In this document: piece by piece, positions 1 to 12,340 of the stretch
How positions within the stretch are numbered: position 1 is the first letter of the stretch
Layout: the number at the start of each line of letters is the position of its first letter
NCBI RefSeq assembly: GCF_902713425.1
Contig: NC_081217.1
Coordinates: 18,104,659-18,168,658 of the forward strand
Source of the DNA: Acipenser ruthenus
Lineage: Eukaryota > Chordata > Actinopteri > Acipenseriformes > Acipenseridae
Length of the DNA: 64,000 bases
Direction: 5' to 3'
Program-made: the position numbers and the translations under genes
The notes under the pieces: model-generated
Told to the model about the DNA's origin: nothing
The model's database searches: none
The model's input: only the letters and a program-made list of their open reading frames with translations

Positions 1-1018
1 CTTTGAGTAAATTGTTGATGTTCATAATTCATCAGAGTAGAAAAGCGCAACATGTCTAAGACTTTTTATACATTTTACAAAAGCACTAATACAAATTGTG
101 TTTGGTTTTGCAAGCGGTATGAGAATCGATGCCGCTCCAATGAATAGGGTGTTTTTTCAGCTGCTCCTCGACTGCGTAGTTGGTTTAACAACACCAATTA
201 GTAGGTTATGTGTGTGTTGTTCATTGTTAACCGAGAATATTCGTAATTAAAACCGAAGCTCACCTTTTTTCCTTGCAGGGACTGACATCTTCAACAGACA
301 GCCACAGGTTTACAACCGCCCATTTTCAAGACGTCACAAGTGACGTTGATTCAAACACTTCTTGAGTTCAACGTCATTTGATTATGAAGGATACTCATAA
401 TCTCGACGTTTATATAACCGCAATAACTGGGGCTATAAAAACACAGTCGCGATTGACAAATAACACAGTCTGGATAGAACTGCAGCTGTAATTATGCATT
501 ATGACTTTGTGTCAAGCATTATGTTTCAACATACCATTTTCATATAAAGAAGCAGCATACTGTATACTGTACCGTACAGAAATTAAAGCTACAGCAACAC
601 GTGCTAATCTCTACACTAAAATACACTTGGTAATAAGCATACCTCGCTGGCTGTCCAGTTTGTATACAACAACCCAAATACTGGCTACAGTATTATTTAA
701 TATGTAGTGTATTGTGTATTTTTTTCAGCCAATAAGAACTATGCGTAGACGTCACATGCCGGCGCACTCACTGTGCCGGTGACGAGGCACACATCATGGT
801 CTGCGTAGACGGAGCTGGGACAGTTTTGAGCAAACATGGAGACCGGCTTGATTGATTTTCTGATTGCAGAAGACTATAGTTTTTTTTTTTCTTCACTGTT
901 CCCATACAGCTCCATCATAACTAGACTGGTAAATAAATTATGCAAAGACTTATTTCAGTCACCCCCAAGACCATCTTTTATTAGGAATCTGTTTAAGCAA
1001 TTACATTTATGTACATCA
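1..1018. other. Intergenic DNA, no gene recognised
   Basis: No reading frame here resembles a known protein. The stretch at about 740-840 is richer in CpG than its surroundings and could belong to a promoter. In human, PFKFB2 lies head to head with YOD1, so a divergent minus-strand gene would be expected to the left, but I could not identify an exon of it. Confidence 0.4.
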
Positions 1019-1024
1019 GTTTTA

Positions 1025-1180
1025 TATGGAGGATATTCCATGCCAAAATTATAAATAAATACATGCATACAGGAATAAATAAATACATGGAGAGTTATTT
1101 ATGTATTTATTTATTTATTCATTCATTTATTTATTCCAGTATTTATTTATTTTTAATTTTGACATGGAATATCCTCCATA
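1025..1180. mobile_element. Palindromic MITE
   Basis: A near-perfect 156-bp palindrome starts TATGGAGGATATTCCATG and ends with its reverse complement CATGGAATATCCTCCATA. The middle is AT-rich and made of AAATAAATA-type units. The 6-bp sequence GTTTTA lies directly outside both ends (1019-1024 and 1181-1186) and looks like a target-site duplication. It has no coding capacity, so it would be a non-autonomous foldback DNA element. The parent family is not identified. Confidence 0.75.
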
Positions 1181-1257
1181 GTTTTACTAGTTTCGTTTGA
1201 AAATTAAATGCATAATATGCGTACCGATATTTGTCATTCATGTGATATCTTGTAAGA

Positions 1258-1310
1258 AATGTAAGTCGCCCTGGATAAGGGCGTCTGCTAAGAAATAAAT
1301 AATAATTCAC
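1258..1310 (+). repeat. SINE 3' tail fragment
   Basis: The segment AAGTCGCCCTGGATAAGG followed by GCGTCTGCTAAGAAATAA and an AAT-rich end matches the 3' tails of the longer SINE copies near 5.4, 24.0 and 48.5 kb in this window. The tRNA-like head is missing, so this is a 5'-truncated copy. Confidence 0.75.
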
Positions 1311-1492
1311 AATACAATAGTTGTAATTTATGCAAGCTCTTTCTCTGTGTTATTCACACCCCCATTGTAGGTGGCGCTACCACGATCATTAACCCTGCAT
1401 GTGGTTCTGTACGCCCCTCTTGCACTGGTGGCGCTCTTCCATTGTTTTGCAGACGGGTTCTGCTCCAGCGCAGCACGTTTTTAAATCTGCAG

Positions 1493-1627
1493 GGGATGCG
1501 CAGACTTTGCGTCAGAGTATGCGTGACCTCTGTTGTCAGTTCCGGCTGCGGTCAAGCAGTTTGCCTTACTCGGACAGGGCTTGCGTGCAGACTCACGTAA
1601 TCTGACGCAAAGTCTACGCGTTGCAGA
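1493..1627. repeat. Foldback inverted repeat, GC-richer segment
   Basis: Left arm near 1495-1527 (contains GCGCAGACTTTGCGTCAGA) pairs with the right arm near 1590-1625 (contains TCTGACGCAAAGTCTACGCG), leaving a loop of about 60 bases. The surrounding 1370-1670 interval is richer in CpG than its neighbours. It may be a short foldback element or part of a promoter. No gene is assigned. Confidence 0.5.
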
Positions 1628-1689
1628 CGCACCCATTGTCTCGGGTAGACGGATTTGAGAGGTTGCAGGTGAAAACAAACTTCAATTAT

Positions 1690-3740
1690 ATTTTAATCCT
1701 AAATATAACGTGTATTAAATAACCGGTGGCGGAGATACGGGTTCACATTGCCAGTGTCTGTGAAATTTTGCACTTGTATGTTTATACAACAAGTGACAAC
1801 GCCGGGTTTACAAACAACAGCAGCGAAACGGGGCTTTGTGTACGCTGTCAATTTAGTGAATATCGCTTTGCTTATCAATATTTATTTATTTAAGTACTGG
1901 TTATTTAAGGATGAATTATATCGTGCACAAAAATTGCACCTGCCTGTGTGACATAACATAACTTGAATGTAAGTTAGCCTGTTTTTGAATATTGTTTTAT
2001 AAATGTAGTCTACGTGTCATTGCTAATGAATGTACCACGCAGTACTACTCCCCTATATATTAGTATATGTTTTGCACAATTCATAATTTGTGAATTAACT
2101 GCCATGATGTTTTCAAGATTAAATACCGTGTTTAAAAACGTGTGAAACAAATTAATGTACTGTAGTAATAATAATAATAATAATAATAATAATTACTAGG
2201 CAGATGTCACAACCAGTAATTTATAGGATTTTTTGGAGGCAGCAAAGTAGTTGATTTTTCCGAGTGCGAGAAGCACATAATTATGTAACTCTTATGTAAC
2301 TTAAGGTCAATAAACCATGAATACTTCTCTTTATGTCGTGGTTCGTCATGGCAGTATAATTTCTACTGGTAATAACTGAGAAACCCCCAAAAGGTCTCTA
2401 GTCACTTTGATAATGTTGATAATAATAAAGTATCCTAGACCATGCGCAATAGATAGTATTAGTAACTAGTAATGGTAAGATTGTTTTTTGAAGCAGGGTG
2501 TATCCCACCCTGTGTAATTGTATTGTGATAGTTTCGTGTAGAGCGACTTGTGGCGCTTCTGAAACGTACACCAGTTCGATTTTCTGCATCAGCAGCAAAA
2601 CCCCGAGTTCTTTGTTCTCGGGTTCTAATCAGCAGATGCCTCTGTCTGTTCAGTTTCCCGGTACAGGCTAAGCACTTGCTAGGACAGCTAGACTAATATC
2701 AGTAGAATGTAACCCACATTGTGTATGTACAGCACTTTTCAGTTACTGGGTGGAGCGGAGGAGGTGTGCTGAAATAGTAAAACCATGCTTGCTGTTGTAA
2801 AGAGTAATCACGTTTAGATGTTTCCATGGTAAAAAAAATAAATAAAATAAAACATTGTGTAGTTAAATTCAGTTGGTAGAGAGTTATTGTTTTTCAGATA
2901 AACAGCCTTGGTACTAGTTCACAAAATAGAGATACTCACTGTGAATTCTTATTTTTGGGGGATTGGGGTTAGTGTTAACTTTTAAATGTAGTCCAGTTCA
3001 ATTGACTGGTGTAGGTACAGGAAATGTTAAAAACCACTCGAATTGCCTAATAGACCCAAACTTTACCTGCTTGTTATCAGAATATTCACACCTAACAATG
3101 GTCAATATCATATTAGCAGGATTTAATTACCAAGGCATTTTCACTTCTTCATTTTATGAAAGTACTGTTTGTAAGCCCTATAAAGCAGAATGCAGTGTAG
3201 CTTATGGTATTTGTTTTTGTAAAAAAACAATTAAAAAAAAAAAGTGTCGCAGTTTGTGTAATTGGTGGTGATGACAATGCAAAACCCTTGAGTCTGTTTT
3301 TTGGGTAGTTTGTCAATGAACGTAGAAGAGGCAATTGGGTGGTGCACGTTTGTCACAGGGTTTGCCTGTTGTGTGGCTCAGTTTGTATTGCTCATCTCTG
3401 AAGTTCTTTTCTTACGAAATCGCTGCTGTGGTTATAGCTTTAACTTGTCTGTGTATGTTGTTTAGTTGCCATGGTGCAGCGTAAACATTTAAATACCCGT
3501 TCTGCCTTCAAAGACTTACTTGACTGTTACAAAACCCACTGGAGGACCAGTGAAAGCAGACCATTCGTATAGCAGAGGCAAAAAAAACTCAAGCCACAGT
3601 TACGCAGACAATGTTAACACAAAAGTCTTGAAAAAACAATTGCATTGGTAGTAAAAAAAATATATATATATATATTTTAAATAAAACAATTGCATCTATT
3701 GGCGGTATCCTGATTACTTGTTTATTTTTGCCTGGTAGAA
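1690..3740. other. DNA upstream of yod1
   Basis: No protein-like reading frame is visible. The first coding exon of yod1 is preceded by a pyrimidine-rich tract and TAG just before 3739, which looks like a splice acceptor, so a non-coding first exon probably lies somewhere in this interval or before it. A donor-like GCAG/GTGAAA at about 1668 is one weak candidate. A short (AAT)n tract lies at 2166-2193. Confidence 0.35.
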
Positions 3741-3755
3741 TTGCGTGTGTCCAGG

Positions 3756-5138
3756 ATGCTGCGTCTGCGTTGCAAGGCCAAGAACGGGACTCACCTCATG
3801 CAGGGGCTGACCAGCCTGTCCTGTGTCCAGGAGCTGAAGGACAAGGTGGCTGAGCTGACGGGAATCCCCTGCGAGGTGCAGAAGATCATGGCCGGCTACC
3901 CTCCATCAAGCCTGGACCTCAGCAACGGAGATGTACATCTGCAGGACTTCCCCATCAAGTCAGGTAACCAGCTGCTGCTGCTGCCCTAGTAAACATATGG
4001 AGTCTGCATTTCAGCGAAGTGCTGCCCCCTGTTTAATTTGTTACATAGCGGATTATAGAGACACTGAAAGGTTTCCTAAGCCCTCTCTGGTTTTCATTTC
4101 CAATAGTAATGATTAAGTTCACGACAATGCCTAGTACACTGTAGCCAGCCTCTATTCTGTATGAAGATCATCCAGACATTCCAAATGGGGGGAAAAATAT
4201 CTAAAAATAATAATTGATCACTCTAAATTATTATTTTTTTAAAATAATTTAATCATCCACAACCTTCATTAAAAAGATGTTTAATAATACTGAAAAGAAA
4301 CTTGGAGAAACATTTCCACATAAAAATGTCATTTCGTTTCAGTACTACTGCGTACAGAATTAGAAAACCATCTGCAAATGATGTAAATGTATACGCTTTT
4401 GTTGGAATTGTGAACTGTGTTGCAGGAGACACTTTGATCGTCGAAGAAGAAAAGAATAAACCGAAGCCCCAGCCTCCTCTGGGAGTTTCGAAGTCCAACG
4501 CCTCCCCCAGCCTGCCAAAGGATTCCTCTCCTGTGCTGGCGAGGCGCGTGGTCCCCGCGGACAACTCCTGTCTCTTCACCAGCGTGTTCTTCGTGGTGGA
4601 AGGGGGCGTCTATGACCCCTCCTGTGCCCCGGAGATGCGGGGTCTGATTGCGCAGATCGTGGCCAGCGATCCCAGCTCCTACTCGGAGGCAGTGCTGGGG
4701 AAATCCAACCAGGAGTACTGCGACTGGATCAGGAGGGATGACACCTGGGGGGGTGCCATAGAGGTGTCCATCCTGTCCAAGTTCTACCAGTGTGAGATCT
4801 GCGTGGTGGACACCCAGACGGTCAGGGTGGACCGCTTTGGGGAGGATGCAGGCTTCTCCAAGAGGGTCTTGTTGATTTACAATGGGATCCATTACGACCC
4901 CCTTCAAAGGGCGGTGCCCGGTTCGGACGCACCGGCCCAGACCATCTTCTCCACCAGCGACGATATCATCCTGGCACAGGCTTTGGAACTGGCCGACGAG
5001 GCGCGGAGGAAGCGTCAGTTCACAGACGTCAACCGCTTCTCCCTGCACTGCATGGTGTGCCAGAAAGGCTTGGTGGGACAGGCAGAGGCCCGCGATCATG
5101 CCAAGGAGACCGGACACACTAACTTCGGAGAAGTGTGA
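3756..5138 (+). CDS. yod1: YOD1 ubiquitin thioesterase (OTU deubiquitinase)
   Basis: Two coding exons, 3756-3963 and 4426-5138, joined by GT/AG in phase 1, give 306 residues. YOD1 is a cytosolic OTU-family cysteine deubiquitinase that works with p97/VCP in ER-associated degradation and trafficking. Order: N-terminal UBX-like domain (about 1-78, [16 protein letters not shown] region), a proline/serine linker, the OTU core (about 110-235) with catalytic Cys118 in [10 protein letters not shown] and His225 in GIHYDPL, and a C-terminal C2H2 finger (Cys278, Cys281, His294, His300). The ending HTNFGEV is the same as in other vertebrate YOD1 proteins. The ATG at 3756 gives the usual fish N terminus MLRLRCKAK; no earlier ATG follows the acceptor-like TAG. 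Intron length is 462 bp. Identification is by recognised family sequence and is firm. Confidence 0.96.
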
Positions 5139-5420
5139 CGATCCCTGCCCTGGAGGCCCCTTCCTCTACCTCACAGTCCCAGCAGCACTCTGGGCTTATA
5201 ATTAAGCTAAACAAAGATATTAGTCAGTGTTAAGGAAACTAAATCCACCATGGTTACAAAGCCAGGAGAGCCTCTTTAAAAGATATTATTGCTGTTTTTA
5301 TTCTTCTTATTATTACCATTGTTATTCTGATTATTATTACAGTATTGGCTGGTTTCAAAGACCACAATTAGCATGAATTTTGGGTTATCTAACCCAAGAT
5401 AACATAAGGTTGTACATTAT

Positions 5421-5674
5421 TAGGAGGCTGTGTGGTCCAGTGGTTAAAGAAAAGGGCTTGTAACAGGAGGTCCCCGGTTCAAATCCCAGCTCACTCACTG
5501 ACTCATTGTGTGACCCTGAGCAAGTGACTTAACCTCCTTGTGCTCCGTCTTTCGGGTGAGACGTAGTTGTGACTCTGCAGCTGATGCATAGTTCACACAC
5601 CCTAGTCTCTGTAAGTCGCCTTGGATAAAGGCGTCTGCTAAATAAACAAATAATAATAATAATAATAATAATTA
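5421..5674 (+). mobile_element. tRNA-derived SINE
   Basis: Starts with a tRNA-like head: A-box region TGTGGTCCAGTGGTTAAAG at about 5431 and B-box GGTTCAAATCC at 5476-5486. It continues through a body ending in AAGTCGCCTTGGATAAAGG, and finishes with an (AAT)n tail. The same tail occurs at 1.26, 24.0 and 48.7 kb. It lies about 280 bp downstream of the yod1 stop codon, so it may sit in or just past the yod1 3' UTR. Confidence 0.88.
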
Positions 5675-6131
5675 TGCTAGTCAGGGTCTGTGAAACCAGC
5701 CATGTTGTGTTTTAAACCATGTTAGGATTTTATCACAAAAACAATGTACCTCTGCTTAGTCACTGACACTTTGATAACCTTCTGAGGTTAACAAGCTCTC
5801 TCTGGGAAGTTTGTCCTCTGAGTTGGATTGGTGTTGGACACTTAAATGCATGTCTGCTGTAATTTATTCAGAAAAGTTTTTACAAGATAGTTATATTTGC
5901 AACTCTTGCAAAATAATGGGAGGTTACCATATTGAAACCAAACTTACTGTAACAGTTTCGCTGCCATACTTTACATTCTCTTTTCAGGGGGCACGACAAT
6001 TCTAAACTGGGCGCTGAAGCATACACTTTATTACCAAGCTTATTTTAACACATGTTCCGATCACTAGACTTCAGTCATTGCAAAATGTTGTATTTTATTG
6101 TTAGTTTTTTTTCAAGACAGCTGCTAGTTTG

Positions 6132-6209
6132 GCATATTGTGAACTGTGTTGTATTACATAGCCATAATATTTGAGGGCAAAATAAGAGCAAGGCTGCTGG
6201 AGTTTTCAT
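6132..6209 (+). repeat. 78-bp direct repeat, copy 1
   Basis: The segment beginning GCATATTGTGAACTGTGTTG and ending GGAGTTTTCAT recurs at 7352-7429 in the same orientation with about one mismatch. Flanking DNA is different, so this is a short recent duplication or two copies of an unrecognised repeat. Confidence 0.85.
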
Positions 6210-7351
6210 AGCATTATTTTAACTAGTACTGGATTTACTTGATTTTTCAGTTTACATTTTTTTTTTTTTTGGTTTGGTCTTTGAAACAGTACATTATGGA
6301 CAATGGGGTTAGATGATTATTTTAAAAAAAAAAGTTGCAAACCTGAACCACACCTTTCTGCAACTGGGCAATGTAGTGCCGTAGAAACATCAATCATCAA
6401 AGGTACAGAAATGTGCTTAAACATACTTTACCACCGTGATAACACGGGTACAGGTCATCTACATGTAGAACAAGAGGTTTGCAAGAGGTCAGTCAGCATC
6501 TTTCCAATAGATCTCTAAAACTAAAACAAACCCAACTGCGAGTAACTGCAGCAAGTTCATGAAGAATCTGGTCTTGTTCACTGTAATGATTTCAGCAGCT
6601 TGTGTGGGTTGCCCGAATGCTAATCAGTTCAGCATTAAATCAAGAGTCGTTTTTACAGAAATGAATCCAGGTTCTCCCTTGCTTGCTGCATAAGAAACCG
6701 TTTTGTCATTGCTTTGCACCTGCAGTTTGAGAAGCCATTCGTTTACAGTAACATGAACTAGTACAAACACAGGTGCTTTTTAATTTATTTAATTTTTTTT
6801 TCTAAATCTATATATATACACTCTGATTGCTGTGGCCTATTTTTGTGAGTGTCTGGTTTGGTTCAAGTATTGCAAAGTAAGTAAATTGGAATACTTCACA
6901 GAAGTTCTGACAGATCAGTTCCTGGTAGAACGCTAGTGTTTTGAAACCCTTGCTGATTGTGTGTGCTACAATCTGGAACAGGGTTAGAGAATGCAAAACA
7001 AAAACACAATGACTGTTTAGAAAACAGTTCTCTTTTCCTCAGGTTTATCTGCACTTTGAGACTATGGAAGGACTCTGTTACGGCACAGTGAACCTGTACT
7101 TGAAAGAAAGCATTTCTAATTCAGTGTCTGGAGAAGCCTTTTTTTGATTCTGAACTTTTTGAATATAATAGTATTTAGAGGGGTCTATCTTGGCTGATTT
7201 TGTTTTAGCAATGGTAGCATAAGGAATGGATGAATTTTGCATAGAATTAAATAAAATGTTGAAGTTATTCATTGTGAAGATCATATTTCCCCTCCTTTCC
7301 TGAAACTGGCACGTGAATCTTCATATATGAATGTGTACTGTACATAACACT

Positions 7352-7429
7352 GCATATTGTGAACTGTGTTGTATTACATAGCCATAATATTTGAGGGCAA
7401 AATAAGAGCAAGGTTGCTGGAGTTTTCAT
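7352..7429 (+). repeat. 78-bp direct repeat, copy 2
   Basis: Second copy of the 78-bp block found at 6132-6209, 1.22 kb away and almost identical. No terminal structure was seen that would identify a transposon. Confidence 0.85.
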
Positions 7430-10426
7430 TTTATTTATTTTTTTAAATACTGACTTGATAGCTTTTATAACACACACATTGATGTAGTGACCTATATTGT
7501 ACCAGCTTTTTGAAATTCAGAGTGAGTGTCCCCCCAGCCCCTAATCCAGGGGTACTCTACTCTGGATCCTCAAGGGTAATGCCTTTGTTCCAGGGGGGGC
7601 TACATTATGAACTGGAATGATATGCAAATAGGTCAGCTTCCAGGCGTGCAAGGTGTCTGGTGCTAATCTGGATTTAGATCAGGGATCACCTTAGGATGTA
7701 AATCCAGAAGCCCTGCATTTCAACTCACTGCACCATGACAGAGAGACAGCATGCATGTGATTGAGCAGTGTGTGGTTTTAAAGGCATCTTGAGTTTGTTT
7801 CTCAGGTTCTTACGCAGATTTTGGTACTCTTGTAACTGACCAGTACTGATTCTGATAACGCCTGGCCTAGTCTTTGTTTTATTTATTTTCTACTTGTATT
7901 ACATCAGTAAAAAAAAAAAATAAAATCAGTAATTGCCCTTTGAATAAAACACATACACCGCTGCAAACACACACTCTGCAAAAAATCCGGAGTACAGTGC
8001 CTTGACACAGGACTAACTGAAGCCGAACTGGAAGACCTTTTTGGTGTTCCTTTATTTTGTATGAGGTACACTATATTGGGGCACCACTGATTTGCAATGG
8101 TAAGTGGTTTTGTTGTTGACACACAATAGTTTCTGTGTACTTTAAAAACTGGCTCAAGCACTTATCAGTGAAGCATTCCACCGCGTGTTAAAAATAGCTT
8201 GTAAAAAGGTAGTGCCACCTGCTTTCAATATTACTACTATAATTACTAAGTGCTGTAACCTCACATGCTACAATTTAAGCTGTATCATACTGACTCTCCA
8301 AAACTATTTTTATCCAGCAGCTTTTCTTTATTTACTGTCTTAGTTCCAATGGTAGCCTTCGTTTTTCAGTCTGGGTTGCTATAAATAGGCTAAAGCGACT
8401 GGTGATCGACGTGGATTAGCCTTTAAGTTATTATAACTAAGCTGCTGCGTTTTTAAATAGGATTGCAAGGTGCTGATGATGTTCTGCCACTGAATAGTTG
8501 GTTTTAGGTATAGGATTTTGACTGCTGGGTTTATTGTACTGTATGAAAAATGATTTATTGCACATGTAATGTGTGTATAATTGGCAATGTATCCTGGTGT
8601 AGCAAATATTTTAGAAAACTTGTGGTTTTAGAGTTACAGTAACAGCAGATGGAATTTGCTACGATAAACCGTTTGGGCCTATAAATACATCCTGCATGAA
8701 CACGGACATGTCGATGTGCAGAAGATTGACAACATGCCATATTTGCATGAACCAGTATCTGGGAAATACTGGGAGAAAAACACCAAACCAATCATGGGAA
8801 TTTAGAACCAAGGGGCTGCAACATAGGGGTTGATTTAGTCCACAGCCACCAGGTGTCAGTTAGTGACTGGGCTGGTGCAAAAATCAATCTCATCGGCATT
8901 TACCCTGGAGAAAATATTGTACCTCTAGAACCACACTGCCGTCGTTGCCATGTTGTCAAGGACAATCAAGCGACAGCATTTCATGAGTAGGTCGGCCGCT
9001 GTGCTGTTTGCAGAGTACAACATTTGTGTGCACGTATGTTGTGTGGATTTTGTATCTTGTAATTAAACTCACAATAGCCACCCATGCCTTTAAGACTCAC
9101 TGAACCCATGCCTGATGATATTTATGATATTAATAAAATAAGACTGAACCGTGCTGGGTAGTTTGCTTGCTTACTGCTTTAAATACATAGCAGGTGTGAA
9201 CTGATGATGTGTGCATTTATTACTCTAACAACAGGTAAAAGTGGGGCAGCTGAAAAAAAAAAAACAGGTCATCCTTGCTGGATCACACCCTTCTTCACAA
9301 ATCTTAACAGGAACCCTGCTTCATTCAGGGTTTGTTGTCTCAGATCAGAGGGGGTTGTGCTGGAACAGCTAAAGAGGATTTCATGGATACCAAAGCTTAT
9401 TTAATTAACGAAACAGGCTTTATATAAGAGTGAAGGTTTGGTGAGCCTGTTACTAATGAGAACCAGTCACAGCATAAAGACACATGTAAGGCTGCTGCAT
9501 TTTAATTGTAAGATGATTTGAATTTCACAAACACCTGGTTTCACAGTCTCCGATTAACACTAATCTAACACCACGAACTGTCGCTGAATTAATGTAGCTC
9601 AAGATTAGTGCTATCATTACCGGCATATATACAATTGGTAATTGAAGTACTTACAGTTTTATTTTACCACATTATCTATACATTTTGGTTAATGAAATGA
9701 GGGTATGAAGAATGTGGGATTATTCCTGTGTCTATCATAAGAGAAAGTTAAAACAAACAAACAAAAAATGTTTTTTAAAAAAAAAGCTTAAATGGTCATT
9801 TTCAAAATTACCACAAGGGGGCGCTGAGAAAAGCAAAGGGTTTACAATGAGCGTGAAAATAGTATGAAGGGAATAATAATAATAAACATTATTTAACAGA
9901 TTGCAGCATATTGATTCACAATAACACCCTTTACTTCTTACATTGTTCTTTTACTGTACTGCGGGGTTCGTAGTATTATTTCCTTTAAACTGTTCATTTG
10001 TTTATTGAACACCCGACTTTTGATAAAGAAATATGTGGTGTACTATTATCAGTCTATCGGCTGTGCTCATGTAAATGTACGTGTGTGTGCTTCTTTGTTA
10101 TAGACCAGATCTGGACCAGATTTAAATCTAAACGGGACTTTCCTGGATAAATAAAGGGTTAAATAAAAAAAATCTAATAAAAGGAACCGTATAATTCCAT
10201 GCTCTGGGCAATCTCAAGTTAACATCTATGTAAAGTGCTTGATTTCAATTGACGCAAGAGTATCAGTTGCAAACCGTGTGGCTTGATATGGAACCGCTGA
10301 CGGTTATGTTAAAAATGCGTTGTGCTTCCTCTTTCACACAATAAAAATAAAAACAGAAATATAGCTGATACACTGTAGGGCAAAATCTAAAAGCAGCTGA
10401 AAAGCTCGATCGTAAAGATCATCAAG

Positions 10427-10441
10427 GTGTGTGTGTGTGTG

Positions 10442-10511
<70 letters not shown>
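10427..10511. repeat. Compound (GT)n/(TA)n microsatellite
   Basis: About 12 GT units run directly into about 29 TA units. The same compound design recurs at other sites in the window. Confidence 0.95.
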
Positions 10512-10515
<4 letters not shown>

Positions 10516-11194
10516 GTTTTTTAATGTGTGTTAGGCTACTGTATATAGGGGTATGATATTCCTTAAAACCATGAATCCTATATATAGAGAATTACTTATG
10601 TAAGAAGAGATAACGCTTATATAAAGAATGCACCTGTAATAAAAGATTGACGTCTTTACTATATTAATCATAGTTTAAAACAAGCCCTTCTGTCGTATAT
10701 GATGATAGTTATTATTAGTAGTCGTAGTAGTCGTAGTATTGGTGTTGATGTCATTGCTATTTATTTTCAGTAACGGTGGAAGGGTATGACTCTGCTTAAT
10801 GTATCTGTCTGGTTTAGGGGTCTCCCTGTACTAATCCCCATTGACACTAAATAGCACGCTGCAATATAATCTATTCTGTTAGACTCGGTGCGACCTAATT
10901 TGCTTTTAAGTTTTATTTTACTTAGTGAGTCAATGTATGCCACTATTCATGTGAGACAGAAAATACGTGCATTGTTAATGTGAATGCCTCTAATAGGTTG
11001 AAAAAACCCATGAAGTTGATATATACCTGTCTACCTGCGAGGCCCCGAAGTGTTGAGTCAGGCATTCTTGTGATAGGCTGCACCTGTTCGAGTGGGCGTG
11101 GTCACAACAGTGTCACGGGAGGACGTGCAGAAACAGACAGGCTTGAGTTAGTGGTATGCAGTATTACCTGCTCAGGTGAATCAGAGTCACATCA

Positions 11195-11328
11195 GAAACT
11201 GAGAAACCGAGAAAGGTGCTCCACGCAAAGGCGAGGGTTGCTTTTAAAGGACGTCGTGTTTTGGACGTTTTGTGGAATACAGTATACAATCAGTAGAGTC
11301 TTTGGGGTTATCTGGAACTGCGTCCAGG
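11195..11328 (+). promoter_or_regulatory. Candidate non-coding first exon and promoter of SARG
   Basis: A CpG-containing block with a GC/CACC-type box (GTGGGCGTGG, 11093) and a TATA-like TTTTAAAGG near 11241 ends in a good donor, GCGTCCAG/GTAGGT, at 11328/11329. The first coding exon of SARG, 8.7 kb downstream on the same strand, has its own acceptor at about 19955, so it needs an upstream exon. Pairing these two is inference; a transcript would be needed to prove it. Confidence 0.35.
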
Positions 11329-12189
11329 TAGGTAAACAACAAACTTTTATCAGCAGACTTTCAACATGAGCATGAAAAAATGGAGCCAGTTTTAAACAAG
11401 CGAGATTATATATATATTGAGTAACCGGTACATTGTATCCACGCGTATTACCGTAATTTAAAACCAGTTAAATTAACTGGGCGCCTTGGGAAACTAAACC
11501 CAAGCGAAAGTTACTTAAAACAAATAAAATATATACAATTCACACCTAAAGAAAAAAAAAAACTACCTTTTTGAACCAAGAATATAGGCTACGCTATTGC
11601 CTAATATAATGATATGAAATGGTTGTGAAATGCTTATTATTATTATTATTATTATTATTATGAAAGTAAAGTAAAATACAGTTTTAAAAATATTTCATTA
11701 ATGCTATGCACTATACGAATTTCAGAATTAAAGAGCGCAGATGGCGTCATTATTATTATATTTCAGAAATCATTGAGAATGAGCATATATGCGTTTAATT
11801 GTGATCTATACTCATATTTATTTTTTATTTAATTAATTTATTTAATTTACTATTTTTTACTTTTTTAATTAGGGGGATTATTTACAAAAAATCCGTGGTG
11901 AAAAAATAAACGGTACGCGATGTATTTTATTTTTTCAAAATCTCACACTTGACATTTTCCGGTTTAAGGGAAATTAATTGGGAATGGAAATATTCCAGAT
12001 GATTCCCAGTGATCAATTTATTGCACCACATCAAAAACCCTTTTGTTTTCAAAATGTTTGCAATACTTTGCTAATTTAGAAATATAAACTGCCATGTCCA
12101 CGTTGAAGATATAAACCCTTGGTATCTGTGATGTTACTTTGTTTCTGTAGCTGGTCTACCAATACATTTTGCTAGCATTACATATTAAG

Positions 12190-12340
12190 GGATGGCAATA
12201 AGACTCCCATTGCACGGCAGTTTGATCCACTCCTGGTTTTACTATGAGTTTAATCACACTCTCCTGAGCTTGCTAGGTAAGCACTGTCTAATCATGCTTG
12301 CAGTAAAACCTGGAATGGATGAAACGGTTATGCCTTAATT
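12190..12340. repeat. Short foldback repeat
   Basis: The segment GATCCACTCCTGGTTTTAC (about 12224-12242) is the inverted partner of GTAAAACCTGGAATGGATGAA (12303-12323), with the pairing continuing outwards less perfectly. The loop is about 60 bases. A related phrase, GGAAATAAGACTCCTATTT, recurs at about 12510, matching GGCAATAAGACTCCCATTG at 12195. Probably an old MITE or SINE relic. Confidence 0.5.

Larger units (their letters stand above)
5680..10425. other. Intergenic DNA between yod1 and SARG
   Basis: No exon is recognised on either strand. Contents are a pair of 78-bp direct repeats (listed separately), a repeat-like block at 7540-7700 beginning CCAGGGGTACTCTACTCTGG that resembles dispersed fish repeats, and a possible retroposon tail at about 10125-10165 (GGGACTTTCCTGGATAAAT followed by A-rich sequence). 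These assignments are from general appearance only. Confidence 0.4.

Noticed and set aside
4302-4425. In-frame extension of yod1 exon 2 upstream to an ATG at 4302
   Set aside because: It crosses the intron end with its acceptor TTGCAG at 4425; the conserved join [10 protein letters not shown] needs splicing from 3963.
4329-5117. Long minus-strand reading frame (262 codons) opposite yod1
   Set aside because: It is the antisense shadow of the yod1 OTU exon; its sequence resembles no protein and the sense frame is unmistakable.
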